Of a stretch of DNA of 64,000 bases, positions 8,676 to 16,176 are shown piece after piece. The position numbers and the translations under genes are program-made. The stretch's first letter is position 1; every line of letters begins with the position of its first letter. Below the pieces are notes generated by a model. It was not told the DNA's origin and did no database searches. It worked only from the letters and a program-made list of their open reading frames with translations. This stretch comes from Sphingomonas adhaesiva (GTDB lineage Bacteria > Pseudomonadota > Alphaproteobacteria > Sphingomonadales > Sphingomonadaceae), in NCBI RefSeq assembly GCF_036946125.1, contig NZ_JAQIJT010000001.1, positions 62,001 through 126,000 of the forward strand, in the 5' to 3' direction.

Positions 8676-9164
8676 ATGCGTGCCGCCACCGCCCTCGACG
8701 CCATGGACTTCAGGATCCTGGCCTATCTGCAACGCGAAGGCCGGGCGACCAATGTCGAGGTGGCGGACGCGGTCGGCCTCAGCCCCAGTCCGTGCCTGTC
8801 GCGGACGAAGCGGTTGCAGGCGCTGGGCATCATCCGCGGCTTCGGCGTCCATCTCGCGCTGGCGCAGCTGGGCGACACGATCACGATCTTCGTCGAGGTG
8901 ACGGTCGAGAAGCACCGCCGACAGGATCTGCGTCGCTTCGAGGCTGCCGCCGCTACGATCCGCGAGGTGATGGAATGCTACAACGTCAGCGGCGGCTACG
9001 ACTATCTGCTGAAGGTCGTGACGCGCGACACCGGCCATTACCGCAACGTGATGGACGCGCTGCTGGAGGCCGACGTCGGGATCAGGAAGCTGCGCAGCTT
9101 CATCGTGCTGCGCGAACCGTTCATCAGGCACGACTATCCGCTCGACCATCTGTTCGACGTCTGA
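8676..9164 (+). CDS. Lrp/AsnC family transcriptional regulator
   Basis: A 162-residue protein with an N-terminal winged HTH (residues about 10-60: LDAMDFRILAYLQREG then VADAVGLSPSPCLSRTKRL) and a C-terminal RAM ligand-binding domain with the VSGGYDYLLKV strand. Lrp-type proteins form octamers and sense amino acids. It starts 16 bases after the PLP enzyme stop, so it belongs to the HAD-kinase-lyase operon and likely controls it according to the level of an amino acid substrate. No clear binding site could be picked out in front of the operon. Confidence 0.92.
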   Translation: MRAATALDAMDFRILAYLQREGRATNVEVADAVGLSPSPCLSRTKRLQALGIIRGFGVHLALAQLGDTITIFVEVTVEKHRRQDLRRFEAAAATIREVMECYNVSGGYDYLLKVVTRDTGHYRNVMDALLEADVGIRKLRSFIVLREPFIRHDYPLDHLFDV

Positions 9165-9202
9165 CGCTCGCGCCCGCGCCGTCGCTTCGCTATCGCGCGG
9201 CG

Positions 9203-9472
9203 ATGGCGAGGAAGAAGCGCTACCTGACCGCGACCATGGCGGACGGCTATGTGAAGACGATCGGCCCCACCGCCGCGCCGTTCACCCACTACTGGCGCGT
9301 CGTCGCGCACCTCCGCGGCGGCAGGACCGAGGTGTTCTGGGGCCATACCGGCTCGGCGAAGGAGGCGACGGCCAAGCGGGCGCTCCTGGAGCAGGCCGCG
9401 AGGCGCCACGGCTGGCAAGGCTATGACTTCGAGGTCGTGGCGCTGACGGAACACCGACCGGGCGAGCGCTGA
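9203..9472 (+). CDS. Small basic conserved-looking protein of unknown function
   Basis: An 89-residue protein beginning MARKKRYLTATMADGYVKT, rich in basic and aromatic residues (HYWRVVAHLRGG; VFWGHTGSAKEATAKRALL). There is no signal peptide or membrane segment. I do not recognise the family with certainty. It follows the Lrp gene by 38 bases and is read in the same direction; codon use matches its neighbours, which supports a real gene. It has no bearing on the upstream operon that I can show. Confidence 0.5.
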   Translation: MARKKRYLTATMADGYVKTIGPTAAPFTHYWRVVAHLRGGRTEVFWGHTGSAKEATAKRALLEQAARRHGWQGYDFEVVALTEHRPGER

Positions 9473-9549
9473 CGTACCGGGCATGGGCGGGGTGCGATGA
9501 TCCGCATCGCTGGCATTCGGCCCGCATCCATGAAAAAGGGGCCGGGATC

Positions 9550-10908
9550 ATGGCCGGCACCTCCCCCTCCCGTCGCGGCACCCGCCGCTGGACCCCGTCG
9601 CGCTACCGCGCGCTGCTGCGCACGCAGGGGCCGCGTTCGGTGCGCTTCCGCACGCGCGTCGCCATCCTCGTGGGCGCGGTCGCGATCGGCCTGGCCGCCA
9701 CCGTCTTCGCGCAAGCGGCGGACCTCGCCGCGGACCTGTTCGCCGCCTATGCGGCACGCTTCCCGCTCGCGCCGCTGGCGACCACGCCGCTGCTCTTCGC
9801 CGCGCTGGTATGGATCACGCGGCGCACCGTCCCGCTCGCGCGCGGCTCGGGCATCCCGCAGGTGATCGCCGCGCAGGCCGACCCGGAGGGCGCGACGCAC
9901 GACCTGGTGTCGATCCGCACCGTGGTGGGCAAGGCGCTGCTGACGCTGGCCGCGGTGCTCGGCGGCGCATCGGTCGGGCGCGAGGGGCCGACGGTGCAGA
10001 TCGCGGCCGCGGTCATGGGGCTGAGCCACCGCATCCTGCGCGTGCCGTTGCGCGGCGCGGTGCTGATCGCCGGGGGTGCCGCGGGGGTCGCGGCGGCGTT
10101 CAACACGCCGCTCGCGGGCCTGCTGTTCGCGATCGAGGAACTGGCCTCCGCCTATGAGCAGAAGGTCACGCTGCTCGTCGTCGCCGCGATCGTCATCGCC
10201 GGCATGGTCGCGCAGTCGGTGCAGGGCGACTATGTCTATTTCGGGCTGATCGGGGCCCACATGCCGCTGGCCACGGCGGTGCTCGCGGTGCCGCTCGCCG
10301 GGGTCGCGGGCGGCCTCGCCGGCGGCCTGTTCTCGCGGCTGATGCTGGCGCTCGCCGCCGGGACCCACCGTATCACCGCCTGGAGCAAGCGCCGCCCCGT
10401 CGTCTTCGCCGCCGCCTGCGGGCTGGTGGTCGGCGGCATCGGCACGCTGACGGGGCTGACCTGGGGCACGGGTTACGGCGCCGCGCGCGCGATGATCGTG
10501 GGCATCGATGCGCCGTTGTGGTTCGGCCCCGCGAAGTTCCTCGCCACGCTCGCCACCGCGGTCGCGGGGCTGCCGGGCGGCATCTTCGCGCCGTCGCTGG
10601 CCGTGGGCGCCGGGCTCGGCAACCTGCTGCACCCGCTGCTTCCCGGCTCGCCCGCGCCGGCGATCGTGATCCTGGCGATGGTCGCCTATTTCGCCGGCGT
10701 CGTCCGCGCGCCGCTGACCGCGGTCATCATCCTGTCGGAGACGACCGGGAGCCGCGGGCTGATGCTGCCGATGTTCGCCACCGCCTTCATCGCCGACGGC
10801 GTCAGCCAGCTGGTCTGCCGCGAAAAGCTGTACCACGGGCTGTCGCGCACCTTCGCCATCGGTACGCCCGGCCGCGTCGGCGACCCCGCCCCCACTCCGG
10901 CGGCGTAA
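9550..10908 (+). CDS. ClC-type chloride channel or H+/Cl- exchanger
   Basis: A 452-residue polytopic inner-membrane protein of the ClC family. The anion-path signatures are all visible: GSGIPQV, then GREGPTVQ around residues 143-149 with the gating glutamate near 145, and GGIFAPSLAVG later. The length matches compact bacterial ClC proteins, which lack cytoplasmic CBS domains. Such proteins exchange two chlorides for a proton and help in acid resistance. The ATG at 9550 precedes an arginine-rich cytoplasmic leader. It has no obvious operon partner: the next gene is on the other strand, 48 bases away. Confidence 0.92.
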   Translation: MAGTSPSRRGTRRWTPSRYRALLRTQGPRSVRFRTRVAILVGAVAIGLAATVFAQAADLAADLFAAYAARFPLAPLATTPLLFAALVWITRRTVPLARGSGIPQVIAAQADPEGATHDLVSIRTVVGKALLTLAAVLGGASVGREGPTVQIAAAVMGLSHRILRVPLRGAVLIAGGAAGVAAAFNTPLAGLLFAIEELASAYEQKVTLLVVAAIVIAGMVAQSVQGDYVYFGLIGAHMPLATAVLAVPLAGVAGGLAGGLFSRLMLALAAGTHRITAWSKRRPVVFAAACGLVVGGIGTLTGLTWGTGYGAARAMIVGIDAPLWFGPAKFLATLATAVAGLPGGIFAPSLAVGAGLGNLLHPLLPGSPAPAIVILAMVAYFAGVVRAPLTAVIILSETTGSRGLMLPMFATAFIADGVSQLVCREKLYHGLSRTFAIGTPGRVGDPAPTPAA

Positions 10909-10956
10909 GGCTGTCCGCCGCGGGATCGCGGCCGTGGCCGGGGCCGCACGCGCGCG

Positions 10957-11538
10957 CTACCCATCCCCGCTTCCGCCGCCGCGGCGCAGCTCCCGCCAGC
11001 GCCAGCCGCGGTGGAACGAAAGCGACGCCGTCGCCAGCGGGGCGATGTCGATCCTGAGCGCCACCTCGGGCGGCAGCGCGATCGCGGCGGTCAGGATCGC
11101 GCGGACGACCATCGCCTGCGTCACCGCGATGAACGCGCGCTCCCCATGCGCGACCGCGTCGAGCCACGGCACGACCCGCGCCACGACCGCGGCGAAATCC
11201 TCGCCCCCGGGTGCGCCGCCGGCCGGCGCCCCCATCCATGCCATGAGCCGTTCGGGGGCGACGGCCTGCACCGTCGCGAAGGTCGCGCCGCTCCATGCGC
11301 CCCAGTCCATGTCCGCCAGCGCGGGCACGACGTGGGGGTCGCCGCCGATCGCGCGCGCGGTCTGCCGCGCCGCCTCGCCCGGCCCGGCCATGACGACGCT
11401 CGCCGCCGTCATGGGCCAGCGCATCCGCGCCGCCGCCGCCGCCCCCGCCGCGTCGAGCGGTTCGGACGGCGCGGCGAAACCGCCGATGCGCGACATCGCC
11501 GTCGCGCCCGCGCAGACGACCGACAGGCGCGTGGTCAT
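10957..11538 (-). CDS. Histidine-phosphatase-fold protein lacking the catalytic histidines
   Basis: A 193-residue protein whose layout matches the histidine phosphatase (phosphoglycerate mutase-like) superfamily, with a MDWGAWSG motif where the family has (D)GxWEG. Residues that normally form the RHG motif read VCAGATAMSR, and the second catalytic His (usually in VTHGGVIR) reads VTQAMVVRA. Both active-site histidines are therefore absent. It is divergent from the B12 riboswitch and cbtBA-cobO, and CobC/alpha-ribazole phosphatases belong to this superfamily. It may be a non-catalytic, regulatory relative tied to cobalamin metabolism. The ATG at 11538 is chosen; the longer frame upstream runs through the riboswitch. 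Confidence 0.65.
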   Translation of the reverse strand: MTTRLSVVCAGATAMSRIGGFAAPSEPLDAAGAAAAARMRWPMTAASVVMAGPGEAARQTARAIGGDPHVVPALADMDWGAWSGATFATVQAVAPERLMAWMGAPAGGAPGGEDFAAVVARVVPWLDAVAHGERAFIAVTQAMVVRAILTAAIALPPEVALRIDIAPLATASLSFHRGWRWRELRRGGGSGDG

Positions 11539-11567
11539 TCGTCGGACTCCTTGTTGACGCGACGGGG

Positions 11568-11700
11568 CGATCGTTCCACAGCTGCCCCATTGGTCCCGGG
11601 CGGGAAGCCGGTGAGAATCCGGCGCGGTCGCGCCACTGTGATCGGCGGGAGGGATCCTGTCGAGAGTCAGACCTCGGCCGGGACGCCGTTCATCGCCGGG
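11568..11700 (+). ncRNA. Cobalamin (B12) riboswitch
   Basis: The leader holds the conserved core GGGAAGCCGGTGAGAATCCGG (11602-11622), the CGCCACTGTGATC element (11631-11643) and GAGTCAGACCTC near 11663-11674. These are the B12-box features of adenosylcobalamin-sensing riboswitches. It ends about 25 bases before cbtB, with a GGGAG ribosome site at 11715-11719 that could be masked when ligand binds. It should lower expression of cobalt import and adenosyltransferase genes when cobalamin is plentiful. Exact ends are approximate. Confidence 0.9.
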
Positions 11701-11725
11701 CGCGGATACCCGGCAGGGAGCACGC

Positions 11726-11956
11726 ATGACCACGACGACCTCGTCCATCGCCGGCGACACCTGTTTTCCCATCGGCGCCGGTGCCGCCATCCCCGCGCGC
11801 GATCTCGCACCCTGGGCCGTGCTCGCAGTGCTGATCGCGACCGTCTTCCTGTATTTCGTCGGGGCGGAGCAGGGCGCGTTCGCGATCTTCGATGGCATGT
11901 ACGTCCACGAATATGTCCATGACGGGCGTCACCTGCTGGGCTTTCCCTGCCACTAA
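11726..11956 (+). CDS. cbtB: CbtB, small subunit of a cobalt transporter
   Basis: A 76-residue protein with one transmembrane helix (WAVLAVLIATVFLYFVGA) and a histidine-rich C-terminus HEYVHDGRHLLGFPCH, the hallmark of CbtB; the histidines and cysteine are the likely metal ligands. CbtB and CbtA are predicted from comparative genomics as a cobalt uptake pair under B12 control. It lies just behind the riboswitch and 12 bases before cbtA, forming an operon with cbtA and cobO. Confidence 0.92.
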   Translation: MTTTTSSIAGDTCFPIGAGAAIPARDLAPWAVLAVLIATVFLYFVGAEQGAFAIFDGMYVHEYVHDGRHLLGFPCH

Positions 11957-11968
11957 GCGGAGGTCGCC

Positions 11969-12682
11969 ATGGTCGGACGCTTGCTCTGGCGGGGGATGCT
12001 CGCCGGACTGATCGCGGCGTGCGTCGCCGCGGTCTTCGCCCTGCTCTTCGCCGAGCCGCAGATCGATCGCGCCATCGCGGTCGAGGCGGCGCACCGCATG
12101 CCGGGGATGGCGCAGGAGATGGAATGGGTCAGTCGCGGGGTACAGAAGACCGCGGGGCTGTTCACCGCGCTCGCAGTCTATGGCGCCGGGGTCGGCGGGC
12201 TGCTCGCGCTCGCCTTCGCCTATGCCTATGGCCGCATCGGACAGGTCGGGCCGCGCACGCTGGCGCTGCTGCTCGCCGTCCTCGCCTTCGTCGTCATCGT
12301 GCTGGTTCCGGCGATCAAATACCCCCCCACCCCGCCGGCCGTGGGGCAGCATGAGACGGTGAAGCTGCGCACCGCGGCGTTCTTCGCGATGATCGCGCTG
12401 TCGCTGGTCGCCGCGATGGTCGCCGCGCAGGTCCGTCGCGCGGTCGCCGTGCGCTGGAACCCCGTCGACGCGCTGGTCGCCGCCGTCGCCTGCTATGCGC
12501 TGCTGGCGAGCGGGGTGGCGCTGCTGCTGCCGGTCGTCGACGAGGTGCCGGGCGACTTCGGCGCGACGCTGTTGTGGAACTTCAGGCTGGCATCGCTGGG
12601 CGCGCAGGCGCTCTTCTGGATCGTCGCGGGGTGGCTGTTCGGCCGCTTCGCGCTGCCCGTCCTGCGGGAGCGGCACGGATGA
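11969..12682 (+). CDS. cbtA: CbtA, membrane subunit of a cobalt transporter
   Basis: A 237-residue inner-membrane protein with about five hydrophobic segments, starting MVGRLLWRGMLAGLIAACVAAV. Position and topology fit CbtA, the partner of CbtB in predicted B12-regulated cobalt uptake. The segment IKYPPTPPAVGQHETV resembles the conserved PANPPAVG-type periplasmic loop of the family. Its stop overlaps the cobO start (ATGA), so the importer and the corrinoid adenosyltransferase are made together. Metal specificity is inferred from riboswitch control. Confidence 0.9.
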   Translation: MVGRLLWRGMLAGLIAACVAAVFALLFAEPQIDRAIAVEAAHRMPGMAQEMEWVSRGVQKTAGLFTALAVYGAGVGGLLALAFAYAYGRIGQVGPRTLALLLAVLAFVVIVLVPAIKYPPTPPAVGQHETVKLRTAAFFAMIALSLVAAMVAAQVRRAVAVRWNPVDALVAAVACYALLASGVALLLPVVDEVPGDFGATLLWNFRLASLGAQALFWIVAGWLFGRFALPVLRERHG

Positions 12683-13293
12683 GCGGCCCCTCCGCGCGCA
12701 CCGACGCCGAACATGCCGCGAAGATGGCGAAGAAGAAGGTCGCGCACGACCGCATCGTCGCGGCGCGGGCCGGCGAGAAGGGGCTGGTAATCGTCCACAC
12801 CGGCAAGGGCAAGGGCAAGACCACCGCCGCGCTCGGCATGGTCGTCCGCGCGATCGGCCACGGCATGAAGGTGGGCGTCGTGCAGTTCGTGAAGGGCGCG
12901 ATGACCACGGGAGAGGCCGCGGTGTTCGCGCGCCTCCCCGAGGTCGAGTTCAAGCCGATGGGCGAGGGCTTCACCTGGGACACGCAGGACCGCGCGCGCG
13001 ACATCGCGGTCGCGGGCGAGGCCTGGGCCGAGGTGAAGCGGATGCTGGCCGATCCCGCCTACGACATGGTCCTCGCCGACGAGCTCAACATCGTCCTGCG
13101 CTACGACTATCTGGCGCTGGACGACGTGCTGGAGGCGATCGCGGCGAAGCCCGCGACCACGCATTTCATCGCGACGGGCCGCAACGCCCCCGACGGACTG
13201 ATCGCCCTCGCCGACCTCGTCACCGAGATGCAGCTGGTGAAGCACCCGTTCCGCGAACAGGGCATCAAGGCGCAGCGCGGCGTGGAATTCTAG
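12679..13293 (+). CDS. cobO: Cob(I)yrinic acid a,c-diamide adenosyltransferase
   Basis: A 204-residue P-loop protein of the CobO/BtuR family. It attaches the 5'-deoxyadenosyl group from ATP to the cobalt of a corrinoid, a step in coenzyme B12 synthesis or salvage. The Walker A HTGKGKGKTTAALG sits near residues 38-51, and the conserved VQFVKG and LADELNIVLRY segments follow. Start chosen at the ATG overlapping the cbtA stop. Being last in the riboswitch operon, it should fall when adenosylcobalamin accumulates. The CobS and CobT cobaltochelatase genes are encoded 20 kb away in this window, so aerobic-type de novo synthesis is likely. Confidence 0.94.
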   Translation: MSGPSARTDAEHAAKMAKKKVAHDRIVAARAGEKGLVIVHTGKGKGKTTAALGMVVRAIGHGMKVGVVQFVKGAMTTGEAAVFARLPEVEFKPMGEGFTWDTQDRARDIAVAGEAWAEVKRMLADPAYDMVLADELNIVLRYDYLALDDVLEAIAAKPATTHFIATGRNAPDGLIALADLVTEMQLVKHPFREQGIKAQRGVEF

Positions 13294-13393
13294 GCCTGAC
13301 CGGACATGGAACGCGCCGGCGACCCGGCCTTTTCCCCCGGACCCTTTCCCCAACACCTTTCCTTCGCCGACGCCCGCCCGCTAAGGCGCGGCC

Positions 13394-14041
13394 ATGGCAG
13401 CCTCGGGACCCAGGGAACAGCGATCGGCCGCGACACGCGCGGAGTTGAAGCGGGTCGCACGGCGCATGTTCGCGACCCGCGGCATCAGCGCGGTGGGCCT
13501 GCGCGAGGTGGCGGTCGAGGCGGGCCAGCGCAACACCGCCGCGGTCCACTACCATTTCGGGACCAAGGACGATCTGCTGCGCGAGCTGCTGGTCGATGGC
13601 GCGCGCGCGATCGACGTCCACCGACAGGCCATCATCGACCGGGCCGAGGCGTCCGGCACGCCATCGATGGACGAACTGGTATGCGCCTTCGTCCAGCCGA
13701 GCCTCGATCTGGAAAGCGCCCCCGGTCATCCGGAGACCTATCACCGCTTCCTCAGCAACATCATGGGCGAGCGGCGCGAGCTGTTCGAAAGCACGATCGT
13801 CGACAGCCACGCCACCGGCTACCAGCGTGCCACCGCGCATGTCCGCCGGCTGCTGGACGACGTCGCCCCGGCGGAAATCGACCGCCGCATCGTCTTCGCC
13901 ACCTTGTCGCTCCAGGCGATCTTCACCGCGCGAGAGACCGCCTGCGACGCGATGCCCGCGGGCACGCACCCGTTCTGGGGGCGCCGGGACGTGACGCGCG
14001 GCATCTTCGCCACGACCGAGGCCATCCTGCTTCAGCGGTAA
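13394..14041 (+). CDS. TetR/AcrR family regulator next to an acyl-CoA dehydrogenase operon
   Basis: A 215-residue TetR-type repressor: the N-terminal HTH (AARRMFATRGISAVGLREVAVEAG then VHYHFGTKDDLL) is clear and a helical C-terminal domain follows. It reads toward an acyl-CoA dehydrogenase operon that starts 75 bases later, and an 18-bp palindrome lies in the gap. Regulators of this kind next to ACAD genes usually respond to acyl-CoA or a related catabolic intermediate; that role is inferred. The preceding gap (13294-13393) shows no gene. Confidence 0.9.
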   Translation: MAASGPREQRSAATRAELKRVARRMFATRGISAVGLREVAVEAGQRNTAAVHYHFGTKDDLLRELLVDGARAIDVHRQAIIDRAEASGTPSMDELVCAFVQPSLDLESAPGHPETYHRFLSNIMGERRELFESTIVDSHATGYQRATAHVRRLLDDVAPAEIDRRIVFATLSLQAIFTARETACDAMPAGTHPFWGRRDVTRGIFATTEAILLQR

Positions 14042-14047
14042 ATTCAT

Positions 14048-14065
14048 AAAGCGCTTGCTTTATCA
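14048..14065. promoter_or_regulatory. Palindromic operator candidate
   Basis: ATAAAGC-GCTT-GCTTTAT is a perfect inverted repeat with 7-bp arms, placed 6 bases after the TetR stop and 52 bases before the acyl-CoA dehydrogenase start. It is notably AT-rich against the background. The AAGCGCTTGCTT core resembles operators of fatty-acid or acyl-CoA responsive TetR repressors. Likely target of the TetR protein just upstream. Confidence 0.6.
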
Positions 14066-14116
14066 ATTGGCACCCCTACGCTGGTCCTCGCAGACGGACG
14101 CAGGAGAGGCGCGCGC

Positions 14117-15415
14117 ATGAGTTGGGATTTCGAAACCGATCCGGCGTTCCAGGAGCGGCTCGACTGGGTCGCCCGCTTCGTCCGCGAGGAGGTGGAGCCG
14201 CTCGACCATGTGCTCGGCAGCCAGTGGAACATCCACGATCCGGGATTCGTCCGCCTCGTCCGCCCGTTGCAGGCGACCGTACGGCGCGAGGGGCTGTGGG
14301 CCTGCCACCTGGGTCCCGAGCTGGGCGGACAGGGCTATGGCCAGGTCAAGCTGGGACTGCTCAACGAAATCCTCGGCCGCTCGCGCTTCGGCCCGGTCGT
14401 ATTCGGGACGCAGGCGCCCGACACCGGCAATGCGGAGATTCTCGCCCATTTCGGCACGCCGGCGCAGAAGGAGCGCTGGATGGCGCCGCTGCTGGAGAAC
14501 GAGATCGTCTCCTGCTTCTCGATGACCGAGCCGCAGGGCGGCGCCGATCCGCTGATCTTCACCACCAAGGCGCGGCTCGACGGCGACGAATGGGTCATCA
14601 GCGGCGAAAAGTGGTTCTCCTCCAACGCACGCTTCGCCGATTTCCTGATCGTGATGGCGGTGACCGAGCCCGACGCCCGCGCGCACGAGCGCATGTCGAT
14701 GCTGATCGTCCCGACCGCGACGCCCGGCGTGGAGATCGTCCGCGACGTGGGCTGGTACGGCGAGAGCGTCCACGCGCACGCCTATATCCGCTACGACGAC
14801 GTGCGCGTCCCCGCCGCGAACCTGCTGGGCGCGCGCGGGCAGGCCTTCGCCATCGCGCAGACCCGGCTCGGCGGCGGGCGCATCCACCATGCGATGCGCA
14901 CCATCGGCGAGGCGCGCAAGGCGTTCGACATGATGGCCGAGCGGGTACTGAGCCGCGTGACCAAGGGCGAGCGGCTCGCCGACAAGCAGATGGTGCAGGA
15001 GAAGATCGCCGACAGCTGGATCGAGATCGAGCAGTTCCGCCTGCTGGTGCTGCGCACCGCGTGGCTGATCGACAAGCACAACGACTATCGCCGCGTGCGG
15101 CGCGACATCGCCGCGGTGAAGGCCGCGATGCCCCGGCTGCTCCACGACGTCGCGGCGCGCGCGCTCCACCTCCACGGCTCGCTGGGGCTGACCCACGAAA
15201 TGCCGTTCATGGCGCAGGTGGCGACCTCCTTCATGCTCGGCCTCGCCGATGGCCCGACCGAGGTGCATAAGGTGACCGTCGCGCGCGAGACGCTGAAGGC
15301 CTATGCGCCGACCGACGACCTCTTCCCCGCCTATCACCTGCCGCGGCAGGAGGCGGCGGCGCGCGCGAGGTTCGACATGGGCGCGCTCGACGAGATGGTG
15401 CAGGCCGATGGCTGA
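14117..15415 (+). CDS. Acyl-CoA dehydrogenase family flavoprotein
   Basis: A 432-residue FAD enzyme of the acyl-CoA dehydrogenase family, long enough for the full N-terminal helical, middle beta and C-terminal helical domains. Visible family motifs include CFSMTEPQGGADP (flavin and substrate loop), ISGEKWFSSNA, and the C-terminal HGSLGLTHEMP stretch. It would introduce an alpha,beta double bond into an acyl-CoA and pass electrons to ETF. It leads an operon with an SDR and a zinc dehydrogenase, suggesting a short pathway degrading a branched or cyclic acid. Its stop overlaps the SDR start by 8 bases. Substrate not determinable. Confidence 0.92.
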   Translation: MSWDFETDPAFQERLDWVARFVREEVEPLDHVLGSQWNIHDPGFVRLVRPLQATVRREGLWACHLGPELGGQGYGQVKLGLLNEILGRSRFGPVVFGTQAPDTGNAEILAHFGTPAQKERWMAPLLENEIVSCFSMTEPQGGADPLIFTTKARLDGDEWVISGEKWFSSNARFADFLIVMAVTEPDARAHERMSMLIVPTATPGVEIVRDVGWYGESVHAHAYIRYDDVRVPAANLLGARGQAFAIAQTRLGGGRIHHAMRTIGEARKAFDMMAERVLSRVTKGERLADKQMVQEKIADSWIEIEQFRLLVLRTAWLIDKHNDYRRVRRDIAAVKAAMPRLLHDVAARALHLHGSLGLTHEMPFMAQVATSFMLGLADGPTEVHKVTVARETLKAYAPTDDLFPAYHLPRQEAAARARFDMGALDEMVQADG

Positions 15416-16163
15416 GGCGATGTTCGACCTGACGGGCAAGGTGGCGCTCATCACGGGCGGGTCGCGCGGGCTGGGGCGGGAGATGGCGCTTGCCTTCGCC
15501 GACGCGGGCGCCGACGTGATCGTCTCCAGCCGCAACCTGGAATCGTGCGAGGCTGCGGCCGCCGCGATCCGCGCCAGGGGGCGCCGCGCGGTCGCGATCG
15601 CGGCGCACGCCGGGCGCTGGGACGAGGTCGATCGCCTGATCGACGCGGCCTATGCCGCCTTCGGCCGGATCGACGTGCTGATCGCCAACGCGGGCATGTC
15701 CCCCGCCATGGCCTCGCACGAGATCAGCGAGCGGCTGTTCGACTCGGTCGTGTCGCTCAATTTCAAGGGCCCGTTCCGGCTGGCGTCCGCGGTGGCGCAT
15801 CGCATGGCGCAGGGCGACGGCGGCGCGATCATCTTCACCTCGTCCACCGCCGCGCTGGAGCCGTCGCCGATGGTCGTCCCCTATGCCGGGGCGAAGGCGG
15901 CATTGCTCGCGCTCACCACCTCGCTCGCGCACGAATATGCGCCGAAGGTGCGCGTCAATGCGATCGCCGCCGGGCCGTTCCTGACCGACATCTCCAAGGC
16001 CTGGGCCGACGTCGACCGCGACACCGCGCGCAACGCGCTGGGGCGTCCCGGTCGCCCGGACGAGATCGTCAGCACCGCGCTGTATCTCGCCAGCCCCGCG
16101 TCCAGCTTCGTCACCGCCACGACGATCCGGTGCGACGGCGGCACCTGCCGCTCGCAATATTGA
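15408..16163 (+). CDS. Short-chain dehydrogenase/reductase
   Basis: A 251-residue classical SDR. The cofactor-binding TGGSRGLG lies near residues 15-22, the NAG motif is seen in LIANAGMSP, and the catalytic set is visible as FTSSTAAL (Ser) and VPYAGAKAAL (YxxxK). It ends with the typical TTIRCDGGT region. It overlaps the acyl-CoA dehydrogenase stop, so the two are co-translated. Probably oxidises a hydroxyacyl intermediate or reduces a ketone in the same pathway. Confidence 0.92.
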   Translation: MAEAMFDLTGKVALITGGSRGLGREMALAFADAGADVIVSSRNLESCEAAAAAIRARGRRAVAIAAHAGRWDEVDRLIDAAYAAFGRIDVLIANAGMSPAMASHEISERLFDSVVSLNFKGPFRLASAVAHRMAQGDGGAIIFTSSTAALEPSPMVVPYAGAKAALLALTTSLAHEYAPKVRVNAIAAGPFLTDISKAWADVDRDTARNALGRPGRPDEIVSTALYLASPASSFVTATTIRCDGGTCRSQY

Positions 16164-16176
16164 GGGAGGGACACCC

